A program made the position numbers and the translations under genes. Shown in pieces: positions 23,884-32,550 of a stretch of DNA of 64,000 nt. The notes under the pieces are model-generated. The model was given only the letters and a program-made list of their open reading frames with translations. It was not told the DNA's origin and made no database searches. This DNA is from Roseateles_E cavernae (lineage in GTDB: Bacteria > Pseudomonadota > Gammaproteobacteria > Burkholderiales > Burkholderiaceae_C), in NCBI RefSeq assembly GCF_040187885.1, contig NZ_JBDPLH010000001.1:1178001-1242000 (forward strand), given 5' to 3'. Position 1 is the stretch's first letter, and each line of letters opens with the position of its first letter.

Positions 23884-26144
23884 CCCGCGCCGCGCGTTGG
23901 GCCTGGCTGGTCTCGCTGGTGGCCGTGACCGGCGCCAGCGGGGTGCTGGCCTTTTTGCTGTCGATCGGCGGCACCGCGCAGCGCGGCTTTTTCGAGCGCC
24001 ACTATATCTGGCTGTTCTGGCTCAATGCGGCGGTGGCGGCGGTGCTGGTGCTGGTCATCAGCGTGGCGGCGGTGCGCCTGGTGCTGCGGGTGCGGGCCGC
24101 CAAGTTCGGCAGCCGGCTGCTGCTGAAGCTGGCCGGCATCTTTGCGCTGGTGGGCGTGGTGCCGGGGCTGCTGATCTACACCGTGTCCTACCAGTTCGTG
24201 AACCGCAGCATCGAGAGCTGGTTCGATGTGCGGCTGGCCAGCGCGCTGGACGCCGGCCTGAACCTCGGGCGCGGCACGCTGGACGGCCTGGTCAACGAGC
24301 TGTCGAACAAGACCCGCGATGCCGCCGACCGCCTGACCGACACGCAAAGCCTGCAGCCGCTGGCGCTGGAGCGCATCCGCGAGCAGCTCTCGGCCCGCAC
24401 CGTGGCCCTGGTGGGCAGCGGCGGGCAGATCCTGATGTCGGTGGGCGGCGACACCAGCGCGCTGGCGCCGGAGCGGCCCGGCGCGGTGCTGCTGAGGCAG
24501 GCACGCGCCGCCGGTGTGATGAGCCAGCTCGAAGGCCTGGAGGACGAGGCCCAGGCCCTGCAGGGCAATGCCCGCTTGCGCGCGCTGGCCCTGCTGCCCA
24601 GCACCGAGATGAGCCTGGGCAGCGCCGACCGCTATCTGATGGTGGTGCAGCGCCTGCCCAGCCAGGTTCTGTCCAATGCGCTGGCGGTGCAGACCGCCAA
24701 CAGCGAGTACCAGCAGCGCGCGCTGGAGCGCGACGGCCTGCGCCGCATGTATCTGGGCACCTTGACCCTGGTGCTGATACTGGCGGTGTTCGCGGCCCTG
24801 CTGTTGGCCGTGACCCTGGGCAACCAGCTGGCCCGGCCGCTGCTGCTGCTGGCCGACGGCATGCGGCAGGTCGCGCATGGCGATCTGTCGGCCAAACCGG
24901 TGCTGTCCTCGCGCGACGAGCTGGGCGGCCTGACCCGCTCCTTTGCCGACATGACCGACCAGCTGGCCGACGCCCGCGCGCTGGTCGAGCGCAGCGTGGC
25001 CGACCTGGAGAGCGCGCGCACCAATCTGCAGACGATTCTGGACAATCTGACCGCCGGTGTGATCGTGTTCGACGCCCGGCAGCAGATCGACACCGTCAAC
25101 CCCGGCGCCACCCGCATCCTGCGCCTGCCGCTGTCGGCCTATCGCGGCCGGCGGCTCGAAGAGGTGCCGCAGCTGGAGGCTTTTGCCCAGTCGGTCTGGC
25201 AGCGCTTCGAGCAGCTCAGCGATGCGCCCGAGGCCGGCGAGCGTGGCCATTGGCAGGACGCCTTCGAGCTGCAGCTGCAGTCCGGCCAGGACACGCTGAC
25301 CCTGCTGGTGCGCGGCGCGCAGCTGCCGCTGGACGGCCGGCTGATGGTGTTCGACGACATCTCCGAGGTGGTCTCGGCCCAGCGTTCGGCGGCCTGGAGC
25401 GAGGTGGCGCGGCGCCTGGCCCACGAGATCAAGAACCCGCTGACGCCGATCCAGCTCTCGGCCGAGCGCCTGCAGCACAAGCTCGAAGCCAAGCTGGAAG
25501 GGGCCGACCAGGCCATGCTGGTGCGTTCGGTCGCCACCATCGTCAACCAGGTGCAGGCGATGAAGCAGCTGGTCAACGAATTCCGCGACTATGCCCGCCT
25601 GCCCTCGGCCAAGCTCAGCGCGCTGGACCTGAATGCGCTGGTGTCCGAGGTGCTGATGCTGTACGCCCCGGCCCAGGAGGCCGGCCGGCTGCAGGCCGAG
25701 CTGGCCCTGGAGCCGCCGCTGATCGAGGGCGACGCGACCCAGCTGCGCCAGGTCATCCACAATCTGGTGCAGAACGCGCTGGACGCCGTCAGCGACAAGC
25801 CCGACGGCCATGTGCTGGTGCGCACGCAGAAGGCCTTCAACGAGGCCGGCGAGCTGCGCGCGCTGCGCCTGCAGGTGACCGACAACGGCCCCGGCTTTGC
25901 CGAGAAGGTGCTCAAGCGCGCTTTCGAGCCTTATGTCACGACCAAGACCAAGGGCACCGGCCTGGGCCTGGCCGTGGTGAAGAAAATCGCCGACGAGCAT
26001 GGCGCGCGCATCCGCCTGGCCAACCTTCATTTGCAGGGCGACCAGGCTCAGGCGCTGATCGGCGCTCAAGTTTCGTTATCATTTTCAAAACTCGCGACTG
26101 CACCCAGCCCGGCCGAACCCGGCGATGCGCACAGGGCCGCGTGA
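23880..26144 (+). CDS. NtrY-like sensor histidine kinase
   Basis: This is a 754-residue membrane kinase. Three hydrophobic segments lie in the first 100 residues (about 9-28, 42-64 and 80-100), an extracytoplasmic region follows, then a fourth helix near 290-315 (LTLVLILAVFAALLLAVTLG). A HAMP linker, a PAS domain (about 380-490, with NLTAGVIVFDARQQIDTVNPGATRIL) and HisKA/HATPase domains complete it. His515 is in RRLAHEIKNPLTPIQLSAERL; the N-box is NLVQNALDAVSDKP and the G-box is GTGLGLAVVKKI. This is the NtrY architecture, a class linked to nitrogen or redox control. It is followed after 13 bases by its response regulator. Confidence 0.9.
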   Translation: MTRAARWAWLVSLVAVTGASGVLAFLLSIGGTAQRGFFERHYIWLFWLNAAVAAVLVLVISVAAVRLVLRVRAAKFGSRLLLKLAGIFALVGVVPGLLIYTVSYQFVNRSIESWFDVRLASALDAGLNLGRGTLDGLVNELSNKTRDAADRLTDTQSLQPLALERIREQLSARTVALVGSGGQILMSVGGDTSALAPERPGAVLLRQARAAGVMSQLEGLEDEAQALQGNARLRALALLPSTEMSLGSADRYLMVVQRLPSQVLSNALAVQTANSEYQQRALERDGLRRMYLGTLTLVLILAVFAALLLAVTLGNQLARPLLLLADGMRQVAHGDLSAKPVLSSRDELGGLTRSFADMTDQLADARALVERSVADLESARTNLQTILDNLTAGVIVFDARQQIDTVNPGATRILRLPLSAYRGRRLEEVPQLEAFAQSVWQRFEQLSDAPEAGERGHWQDAFELQLQSGQDTLTLLVRGAQLPLDGRLMVFDDISEVVSAQRSAAWSEVARRLAHEIKNPLTPIQLSAERLQHKLEAKLEGADQAMLVRSVATIVNQVQAMKQLVNEFRDYARLPSAKLSALDLNALVSEVLMLYAPAQEAGRLQAELALEPPLIEGDATQLRQVIHNLVQNALDAVSDKPDGHVLVRTQKAFNEAGELRALRLQVTDNGPGFAEKVLKRAFEPYVTTKTKGTGLGLAVVKKIADEHGARIRLANLHLQGDQAQALIGAQVSLSFSKLATAPSPAEPGDAHRAA

Positions 26145-26157
26145 ACAGTAGGCATAC

Positions 26158-26859
26158 ATGGCAACCATTCTTGTAGTTGACGACGAACTGGGCATACGAG
26201 CCCTGCTGTCCGAAATCCTGACCGACGAAGGTCACACGATCGAGCTCGCCGAGAACGCCGCGCAGGCCCGCGCCGTGCGCGAACGGATGCGGCCCGATCT
26301 GGTGCTGCTGGACATCTGGATGCCCGATGTCGACGGCATCACCCTGCTCAAGGAGTGGGGCAGTGCCGGTCAGCTGTCGATGCCGGTGATCATGATGAGC
26401 GGCCACGGCACGATAGACACGGCGGTCGAAGCCACCAAGGTCGGCGCGATCGCCTTCCTCGAAAAACCCATCACCTTGCAGAAGCTGCTGCGCGCCGTCG
26501 AGCAGGCCCTGGTCAAGACCGCGCCGCGCGCCGCGCCGGCGGTCGGCGTGCCCAGCAGCTATGCCCGCAGCGAGCTGCTGAGCCCGAGCGTCCACACGGC
26601 ACCCACTCTCAGCGCCCCGCCGATGGCCAGCCTGCCGACCAATGGCCTGGCCTCCGAGCAGGTGTTCGAGCTGGACCGCCCGCTGCGCGAGGCCCGCGAC
26701 GCCTTCGAGAAAAGCTATTTCGAGTTCCATCTCGCCAAGGAAAGCGGTTCGATGACCCGCGTCGCCGAGAAGACCGGCCTGGAGCGCACCCATCTCTACC
26801 GCAAGCTCAAGCAGCTCGGTGTGGATCTGACGCGCAACAAGCGCGGTGGCGGTCTGTAA
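26158..26859 (+). CDS. Response regulator with Fis-type HTH and no AAA+ domain
   Basis: This 233-residue partner of the NtrY-like kinase has a receiver domain (1-120) with the VVDDE acidic pair, Asp52 (LVLLDIWMPDVDG), a Ser in IMMSGHG and Lys in AFLEKPITL. A proline/serine-rich linker (about 125-180) leads to a Fis-type helix-turn-helix (about 191-233: HLAKESGSMTRVAEKTGLERTHLYRKLKQL). The sigma-54-contacting AAA+ module of canonical NtrX is missing, so it cannot act as an NtrC-type enhancer-binding activator. It resembles RegA/ActR-type regulators in layout. An extended -10 promoter for tRNA-Phe starts just after its stop codon. Confidence 0.87.
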   Translation: MATILVVDDELGIRALLSEILTDEGHTIELAENAAQARAVRERMRPDLVLLDIWMPDVDGITLLKEWGSAGQLSMPVIMMSGHGTIDTAVEATKVGAIAFLEKPITLQKLLRAVEQALVKTAPRAAPAVGVPSSYARSELLSPSVHTAPTLSAPPMASLPTNGLASEQVFELDRPLREARDAFEKSYFEFHLAKESGSMTRVAEKTGLERTHLYRKLKQLGVDLTRNKRGGGL

Positions 26860-26865
26860 TTTCTA

Positions 26866-26874
26866 TGCTATAGT
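26866..26874 (+). promoter_or_regulatory. Extended -10 promoter element for tRNA-Phe
   Basis: TGCTATAGT matches an extended -10 (TG-N-TATAAT-like) about 55 bases before the tRNA-Phe 5' end, and a GC-rich discriminator typical of stable-RNA promoters follows. No clear -35 was found. Confidence 0.5.
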
Positions 26875-26928
26875 CGCGGTCTTCGCTGATTCGGCAGACC
26901 TGTCGATGAAGCGAGAAACAAGACAAAT

Positions 26929-27004
26929 GGCCTGGTAGCTCAGTTGGTAGAGCAGCGGATTGAAAATCCGCGTGTCGGTGGTTCGATTCCGCCCCAGGCC
27001 ACCA
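26929..27004 (+). tRNA. tRNA-Phe (GAA)
   Basis: A complete 76-base cloverleaf with encoded CCA. The seven-base acceptor stem pairs 26929-26935 with 26994-27000, the D-arm reads GCTCAGTTGGTAGAGC, the anticodon loop is TTGAAAA with GAA, and the T-loop is GGTTCGATTCC. Confidence 0.97.
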
Positions 27005-27030
27005 AGACGTCGTGCAAGAGCACAGCAAGA

Positions 27031-27055
27031 GCCCATCCCCAGTGATGGGCTTTTG
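27031..27055 (+). terminator. Terminator after tRNA-Phe
   Basis: A 7-bp stem (27031-27037 with 27044-27050), a six-base loop and a TTTTGTTTG tail lie 27 bases after the tRNA-Phe CCA end, separating it from the tRNA-Gly/Thr pair. Confidence 0.8.
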
Positions 27056-27095
27056 TTTGTTCGGCGCCTGTTCCGGGCGCATCGGACATCGCACT

Positions 27096-27171
27096 GCGGG
27101 ATTAGCTCAGTTGGTAGAGCGATACCTTGCCAAGGTATAGGTCGAGAGTTCGAGTCTCTTATCCCGCTCCA
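27096..27171 (+). tRNA. tRNA-Gly (GCC)
   Basis: Complete 76-base cloverleaf. The acceptor stem pairs 27096-27102 with 27161-27167, the anticodon is GCC in the loop TTGCCAA, the T-arm contains GTTCGAGTC, and the CCA is encoded. It lies five bases before tRNA-Thr and is surely cotranscribed with it. Confidence 0.97.
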
Positions 27172-27176
27172 GATTT

Positions 27177-27251
<75 letters not shown>

Positions 27252-27314
27252 GGACCTCGGCGGTCTTGCTGCACGGTTGGCGATGTGGTCCCTTGGTCCG
27301 CCCATGGATCGTCG

Positions 27315-27345
27315 GCCCGACCAAACTCTCGTGGGCTTTCTTTCT
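27315..27345 (+). terminator. Possible terminator after the tRNA-Gly/Thr operon
   Basis: An imperfect GC stem (27315-27321 with 27331-27336, one bulged G) is followed by a T/C-rich tail (TTTCTTTCT). It is weaker than the other terminators in the window. Confidence 0.5.
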
Positions 27346-27361
27346 GAGCAGGGAACCGACG

Positions 27362-27766
27362 ATGAATACCCAGACAAGCGCCATGCGTGCATCGCAGGCC
27401 GAGTTGCTGAGCCGGCTGATCGCCGGTCTGTGCACCCGCACGCTGAAGCAGTTTGCCGAAGAGTCCCGGCTGGACGGTGAAAGCCTCAGGGATGTGGTCG
27501 AGCGCTATGAGGTCGACTATGCCTGGCAGGTGTTGAGCTCGGCGCGCCTGCGCGACGACACCGTGGCCCGGGTGGCGGAACGGCTCAAGCAGCCGCCGAG
27601 CGAGCCGCTGCAGGCCTGGATTGCCGATCTCCTGGGCGCGGCCGCTGCGGCTCAGCCGTCCGAGCTGCTGATGAGCTTTGACAACGATGTGCCTGAGCAA
27701 CTGGCCACCCTGCTGTTCACCGGCTTCCATCCCGAGCTCGACCTGGCGGCCGCTGCGCTGAGCTGA
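27362..27766 (+). CDS. Hypothetical helical protein
   Basis: I do not recognise this 134-residue protein. It is predicted by eye to be all-helical, with a leucine-rich N-terminal half (SQAELLSRLIAGLCTRTLKQ) and acidic helices afterwards. It has no signal peptide, membrane segment or metal motif, and one Cys (Cys24). The ATG at 27362 follows a weak ribosome site (cagggaacc), and codon use is like the host genes. It stands alone after the tRNAs, 73 bases before a small TPR-type gene on the same strand. It could be a regulatory or partner-binding protein, but no function is claimed. Confidence 0.6.
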   Translation: MNTQTSAMRASQAELLSRLIAGLCTRTLKQFAEESRLDGESLRDVVERYEVDYAWQVLSSARLRDDTVARVAERLKQPPSEPLQAWIADLLGAAAAAQPSELLMSFDNDVPEQLATLLFTGFHPELDLAAAALS

Positions 27767-27839
27767 GCGGACGGCCAGTCGCCGTCCCGGCCCCTCCCTT
27801 CATAATCCGGCCCGAACAATGCCTGGGAGGGCCTGCTTG

Positions 27840-28220
27840 ATGAGTGACCCCGACAAACTCGACCGGCTCGCCGCGTCGCATGGCGCGCCGCCGCCCGATA
27901 CGCTGCGTGCCCGCCTCGAAGCCTTGCTGGCGCGCGGCCGCGACGATGCGCTGCTGCGCTTCGGTCTTGGCAAGGCCTGTCTCGATGGGGGCGATGCGGC
28001 GGCGGCGGCCGAGCACCTGCAGAAGGCGACCGAGCACAAGCCGGACTACACGGCCGCCTGGAAGCTGCTGGGCAAGGCGCTGCTGGCGCAAGGGCGGGCG
28101 CAGGAGGCCGGGTCGGCCTGGCAACAGGGTCTGGCGCTGGCGCAGCGCCAGGGTGATCACCAGGCCGGGCGCGAGATGGGCGTCTTTCTCAAGCGCCTGT
28201 CAGCGCCGCCGCCCGGCTGA
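27840..28220 (+). CDS. Small tetratricopeptide-repeat protein
   Basis: This 126-residue soluble protein has about two to three TPR-like helix pairs. LRFGLGKACLDGGDAAAAAEHLQKA followed by YTAAWKLLGKALLAQGRAQEAGSAW shows the W/L-G-A pattern at TPR spacing (34 residues). It presumably mediates protein contacts, and no enzyme domain is present. The ATG at 27840 follows GGGAGGG, a usable ribosome site. It converges on the hybrid kinase gene, with 15 bases between the stops. Confidence 0.75.
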   Translation: MSDPDKLDRLAASHGAPPPDTLRARLEALLARGRDDALLRFGLGKACLDGGDAAAAAEHLQKATEHKPDYTAAWKLLGKALLAQGRAQEAGSAWQQGLALAQRQGDHQAGREMGVFLKRLSAPPPG

Positions 28221-28235
28221 AGCGTCGCGGCCCGC

Positions 28236-31200
28236 TCAGCTGCGGTGCTGATCGTTGTCCTTGTGGCCGATCAGGCGCACCAGGGTCGCACGCAGCCGTG
28301 GCGCGTCGATCGGCTTGGTCAGGAAGTCGTTCATGCCGGCCGCCAGGGCCTCGTCGCGCTCCGAGATCAGGGCTGCGGCGGTCAGCGCGACGATGGGCAG
28401 CTCGGTGGCCGGGAAGCGCCGCCGCACCTGGCGCGTCGCCTCGTGGCCGCTCATCACCGGCATCTGCACATCCATCAGCACCGCGTCGAAGGGCTTGCCC
28501 ATGCTGGCCTGGGCATTGATGGCCTCGACCGCCTGGCTGCCGTCGCTGGCCTGCGAGACCTCCAGCCCCCACTGCTCCAGCAAGGCCACCGCAATCATCA
28601 TATTGACCGGGTTGTCCTCCACCATCAGCACGCGCAGGCCTTGCAGGTCCTGGTTGTCGCGCGCCTCGCGCAAGGTGGTGCTGATCGGCGTCGGCGCGCC
28701 GGGCAGCGGCAGCTCGGCCCAGAAGGTCGAGCCCTGGCCCGGCGTACTGTCCACACCCACCGTGCCGCCCATCAGCTCGGCCAGCTCGCGGCAGATCGAC
28801 AGGCCCAGCCCCGTTCCGCCGTAGCGCCGCGTGGTCGATTCGTCGGCCTGGGTGAAGGGCTGGAAGAGGCGCTCGTGCAGGGCCGGCTCGATGCCGGGCC
28901 CGGTGTCGGTCACCTCGATGCGCAGCCGCTCCTCGTCCTGCCGACGCACCCGCACGGCCACCGCGCCGGCCTGCGTGAATTTCAGGGCATTGCTCAGATA
29001 GTTGCTGAGGATCTGGCGCGTGCGCATCGGGTCGCCGACCACCCAGGCCGGCACATCCTCGTCGACATCGATGCGGAACGACAGGCCGCGCGCCTGCGCC
29101 AGGGTCAGATAGGCCAGGCGCATCGTGCCCAGCATGTCGCGCAGCGCGAAGGGCAGCGACTCCAGCGTCAGGCGGCCGGCCTCGATCTTGGACAGATCGA
29201 GGATGTCGGAGATCAGGCCCGACAGGCTTTCGGCGCTGTCCAGCATCTGGTCCAGATACTGGCGCCGGGTGGCCTCGTCCAGATCGGGCTGCTGCACCAT
29301 GCGTGCCAGGCCCAGCAGGCCGTTCAGTGGGGTGCGGATCTCATGGCTGGTGTTGGCCAGGAAGGCGCTCTTGGCGCGGTTGGCGGCCTGGGCCTCGTCC
29401 TTGGCCTGGGCCAGCGCGGCCTCGACGCGGCGCTTCTCGGTCACGTCCTCCATGATCCAGATCGTGCCGCCGCGGCTCGGGTGGTTGGGGTCCACCGCCT
29501 TGGCCAGCAGCCGGCACAGAAAGGTCGAGCCGTCGCGGCGGCGCATCGGCCGTTCGATCTCGACCTGCTCGCCGGCGGCAAGGCGTGAGCCCAGTTCCTC
29601 GCCCACCGCCGCATAGGCCTCGACACCGGGCCAGACCACGCTGCCATGCTGGCCCAGCAGGCCGCCGGGCGGCCAGCCGAACATCTCCTCGATCAGCGGA
29701 TTGACCTGGACGAAATGCTGGTCGCGCGTCAGCGTGATGCCGATCGAGGCGTTCTGCAGGATCGCCGCATGCACGAGCCGGGTGCGCTCGCTCTCGGTTA
29801 CATCGCGCGCGTTGACGACCAGATAGGCCTGGCCGTCCATATTGAAGGGCGCGGCCGACAGCACCATCGCGATCGGCTCGCCCGACTTGGTGATGAAGTT
29901 GACCGGCACCTCGCTGACCTTGCCGTGCTGGCGCACGCCGTCGATCACGCGGGCGCGTTCCTCGACGTCCTGCCAGATGCCGATCTCGTCCGAGGTGCGG
30001 CCCAGCACCTCCTCGGCGCTGTAGCCGGAGAGCCGCTCGAAGGTCTTGTTGACCATCGCGTAGCGGCCCGAGTTCATCTCGGTCAGCGTGATCACATCGG
30101 GGCTGGTGGCGACCAGATGCGAGAGCAGACCCTCGCTGCGGCGCAAGGCGTCCTGGGCGCGCGAGGCCTCGGTCTGGTCGATGAAGAAGGAGAGGGTGGC
30201 CGGGCCGCTGGTGGCATCGACCCGCACGCTGGTGGCCTGCACCAGGCGGCGCCGGCGCGACAGGGTGCGCAGCTTGAACTCGGCCATCGGCAGCATCGCG
30301 CCGACCGCCATCGCCTCGATCTTGGCGGCGCGCTGGCGGGCGCGTTCGTCGTCGCCCGGCTCGTAATGCGAGAACAGATCCTGGCCAATCATGCTGGAGC
30401 GCTGGGTGTAGCCGAACATCGCCATCGCCGCCGGGTTGGCGTCCAGCACCCGGCCCCAGCGGTGCAGCACCAGCGGGCTGGGCGAGCGGCGGAACAGCTC
30501 GCGGTAGCGCGTCTCGGTGGCGGCCACGGCCTGCTCGGCCTGCACCTCGTTGGTCACATCGCGGCCCACGCCCCAGTAGCCGCGGAAGCTGCCCTGGGCG
30601 TCGAAGCGCGGCTCGCCGCTGATCGAGACAAAGCGCACCGCGCCGTCCGGCCCGCGCCGGCGCGCGACGACGCCGTGGAAGGCGCGGTGCGATTCGAGGT
30701 CGGCGCGGTGCGCGTCCAGATCCTCGTCCGACAGGCCCAGATGCTCGACATCCCAGGGGGCCTTGCCCAGGCGTGCCGCCAGGTCCAGGCCGGAGGAGCC
30801 GGGCTTGTCCTCGGCCAGATGGGTGAAGCGGAACTCGCGGTCCATCTCCCAGTACCAGTCGGCCGCCATGCTCAGCAGATGGCGGAAGCGGGCATTGCGC
30901 TCGCCGGCAGCCTGGATCGAGCGGCGCAGCATGCGCATGCAGCCCAGGCCGATCACCAGGCCCGATCCCAGCAGTATCAGATGGGTGCCCAGGCGGGCGG
31001 GCAGGCTGGCAGGCGCGGTCGTGCCCGGGCCCCAACCCTCCAGCTCCGCGGCTGTCAGGCCGGCCACGGCCAGCAGGCTGATGCCGAAGATGAAGAGGCC
31101 GGCACGCACGCCTTGCAGCGCGGTGGCCAGCACCACCATCAGGCTCATGATGCCCAGCGAGATCGAGGCCAGACCCAGCTGGCGCGACAGCGCCAGCGCG

Positions 31201-31520
31201 ACGGCCGAGGCGATCACCAGGCTCATCACCAGCAGCGCGAAGGCTTTGGCCTGGCGTTGCGGCGGCTGCCAGACGGTCAGCGCCGCCAGCGCCGCCGTGC
31301 CCCAGGTCAGCAGCGGCGGGATCACTCCGTTGAACGGCTCGCCACCGAGGCGGCCAAACCATTGCAGACTGCCGGCCAGGCCGCAGATCAGCGCGCAGGC
31401 GGCCAGGAACAAGCGCATCGAATGGCGCCGCACGCTGCGCTCCAGCGCGGCAGCGGCGTCGCCGGGGCCGACATCATGCCCGACCAGGCTGCTCAAATCG
31501 TCCAGGGTTTCCTTGCTCAC
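28236..31520 (-). CDS. Hybrid sensor histidine kinase with multiple PAS domains
   Basis: This is a 1094-residue orphan signal transducer. The N-terminal part (about 35-200) has six or so membrane helices, followed by about four PAS/PAC modules (FRHLLSMAADWYWEMDREF; YRELFRRSPSPLVLHRWGR; LLSHLVATSPDVITLTE; AILQNASIGITLTRDQ). The HisKA domain has His726 in FLANTSHEIRTPLNGLL, the HATPase domain has GGTGLGLSICRELAELMGG, and a C-terminal receiver has VMVEDNPVN-like acidic residues, Asp1017 (AVLMDVQMP) and Lys in DFLTKPID. There is no Hpt or output domain, so a phosphorelay partner must be encoded elsewhere. The signal is unknown. Confidence 0.9.
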   Translation of the reverse strand: MSKETLDDLSSLVGHDVGPGDAAAALERSVRRHSMRLFLAACALICGLAGSLQWFGRLGGEPFNGVIPPLLTWGTAALAALTVWQPPQRQAKAFALLVMSLVIASAVALALSRQLGLASISLGIMSLMVVLATALQGVRAGLFIFGISLLAVAGLTAAELEGWGPGTTAPASLPARLGTHLILLGSGLVIGLGCMRMLRRSIQAAGERNARFRHLLSMAADWYWEMDREFRFTHLAEDKPGSSGLDLAARLGKAPWDVEHLGLSDEDLDAHRADLESHRAFHGVVARRRGPDGAVRFVSISGEPRFDAQGSFRGYWGVGRDVTNEVQAEQAVAATETRYRELFRRSPSPLVLHRWGRVLDANPAAMAMFGYTQRSSMIGQDLFSHYEPGDDERARQRAAKIEAMAVGAMLPMAEFKLRTLSRRRRLVQATSVRVDATSGPATLSFFIDQTEASRAQDALRRSEGLLSHLVATSPDVITLTEMNSGRYAMVNKTFERLSGYSAEEVLGRTSDEIGIWQDVEERARVIDGVRQHGKVSEVPVNFITKSGEPIAMVLSAAPFNMDGQAYLVVNARDVTESERTRLVHAAILQNASIGITLTRDQHFVQVNPLIEEMFGWPPGGLLGQHGSVVWPGVEAYAAVGEELGSRLAAGEQVEIERPMRRRDGSTFLCRLLAKAVDPNHPSRGGTIWIMEDVTEKRRVEAALAQAKDEAQAANRAKSAFLANTSHEIRTPLNGLLGLARMVQQPDLDEATRRQYLDQMLDSAESLSGLISDILDLSKIEAGRLTLESLPFALRDMLGTMRLAYLTLAQARGLSFRIDVDEDVPAWVVGDPMRTRQILSNYLSNALKFTQAGAVAVRVRRQDEERLRIEVTDTGPGIEPALHERLFQPFTQADESTTRRYGGTGLGLSICRELAELMGGTVGVDSTPGQGSTFWAELPLPGAPTPISTTLREARDNQDLQGLRVLMVEDNPVNMMIAVALLEQWGLEVSQASDGSQAVEAINAQASMGKPFDAVLMDVQMPVMSGHEATRQVRRRFPATELPIVALTAAALISERDEALAAGMNDFLTKPIDAPRLRATLVRLIGHKDNDQHRS

Positions 31521-31661
31521 AACGCCATTCGCTCCGCTCGCGCCGAAGCCGGTCTTCGACGAAGAGCGCAGTCTCCGCCAGAACCCGGCGGCCTGAATAC
31601 CCGGTCAGCCCCCGAATGCGTGGGCTTATCGCAGCAGTTCGGGGTAAACGCGAACTAATGC

Positions 31662-32489
31662 TCAGGCGGGGCGGGCCTGGTTCAGCTGCTCGCGGGTCTG
31701 CTGCGCGGCGCGGCGGGCCGCTGCGGCAAAGTCGTCGCCGCCGCTGGCGTAGAGCACGGCACGCGAGGAGTTGACGATGATCAGGCCGTCGCTGCGCAGG
31801 CCGGCCCGCACGGTCGCGTCGGCATCGCCGCCCTGGGCACCGACGCCGGGAATCAGCAGCGGCAGGGTCGGCGCGAGCTCGCGCACCCGGGCGATCTCCT
31901 CCGGATAGGTGGCGCCCACCACCAGGCCCAGCTGGCCGTTCTTGTTCCATGCGGTCTGCGCCAGCGCGGCCAGATGCTCGAACAGGCGCGGCTGGCCCGG
32001 CACATCGGCCAGGCGCTGCATCTGCCAGTCATTGCCGCCGGTGTTCGAGGTGCGGCACAGCAGGATGGCGCCCTTGTCGGGGTAGCGCAGATAGGGCTCG
32101 ATCGAGTCCAGGCCCATGAAGGGCGACAGGGTCACCGCATCGGCCTGGTAGCGCTCGAAAGCCTCTTTCGCGTACTGCTCGGCGGTCGAGCCGATATCGC
32201 CGCGCTTGGCGTCCAGGATCACCGGCACATGGGGCGCGACCCGCTTGATGTGCGCCATCAGCCGCTCCAGCTGATCCTCGGCGCGATGGGCGGCGAAGTA
32301 GGCGATCTGCGGCTTGAAGGCGATCACCAGGTCCTTGGTGGCGTCGACGATGGCCGAGCAGAAGTCGTAGATGCGGCCGGCATCGCCCTTCCAGGCGCCG
32401 GGGAAGCGGGCCGGGTCCGGGTCCAGGCCCACGCAAAGCAGCGAGTGGTTCAGTTGTTCGGCTTTGTGGAGTTGCTGGATGAAATTCAT
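31662..32489 (-). CDS. pyrF: Orotidine 5'-phosphate decarboxylase
   Basis: PyrF catalyses the last step of UMP synthesis. The 275-residue protein is of the longer bacterial group. The signature ILDAKRGDIGSTAEQY holds the catalytic Asp93, Lys95 and Asp98. Substrate-binding segments are CVGLDPDPARFP, FKPQIAYFAAH, VTLSPFMGLDS and LLIPGVGAQGG. The ATG at 32489 gives the standard length. The start is divergent from the acetyltransferase gene, with 61 bases between them. There are no other pyrimidine genes adjacent. Confidence 0.96.
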   Translation of the reverse strand: MNFIQQLHKAEQLNHSLLCVGLDPDPARFPGAWKGDAGRIYDFCSAIVDATKDLVIAFKPQIAYFAAHRAEDQLERLMAHIKRVAPHVPVILDAKRGDIGSTAEQYAKEAFERYQADAVTLSPFMGLDSIEPYLRYPDKGAILLCRTSNTGGNDWQMQRLADVPGQPRLFEHLAALAQTAWNKNGQLGLVVGATYPEEIARVRELAPTLPLLIPGVGAQGGDADATVRAGLRSDGLIIVNSSRAVLYASGGDDFAAAARRAAQQTREQLNQARPA

Positions 32490-32550
32490 GGGCGGCCTGG
32501 CGACGGTTTGAGGTGGCGTATTGTCCCGGTTTTGCATCGGGAGCAGGAAG

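Noticed and set aside
23757..26069. Long reverse open frame opposite the NtrY-like kinase
   Set aside because: The sense strand has a complete kinase architecture with all motifs, and the reverse translation shows none.
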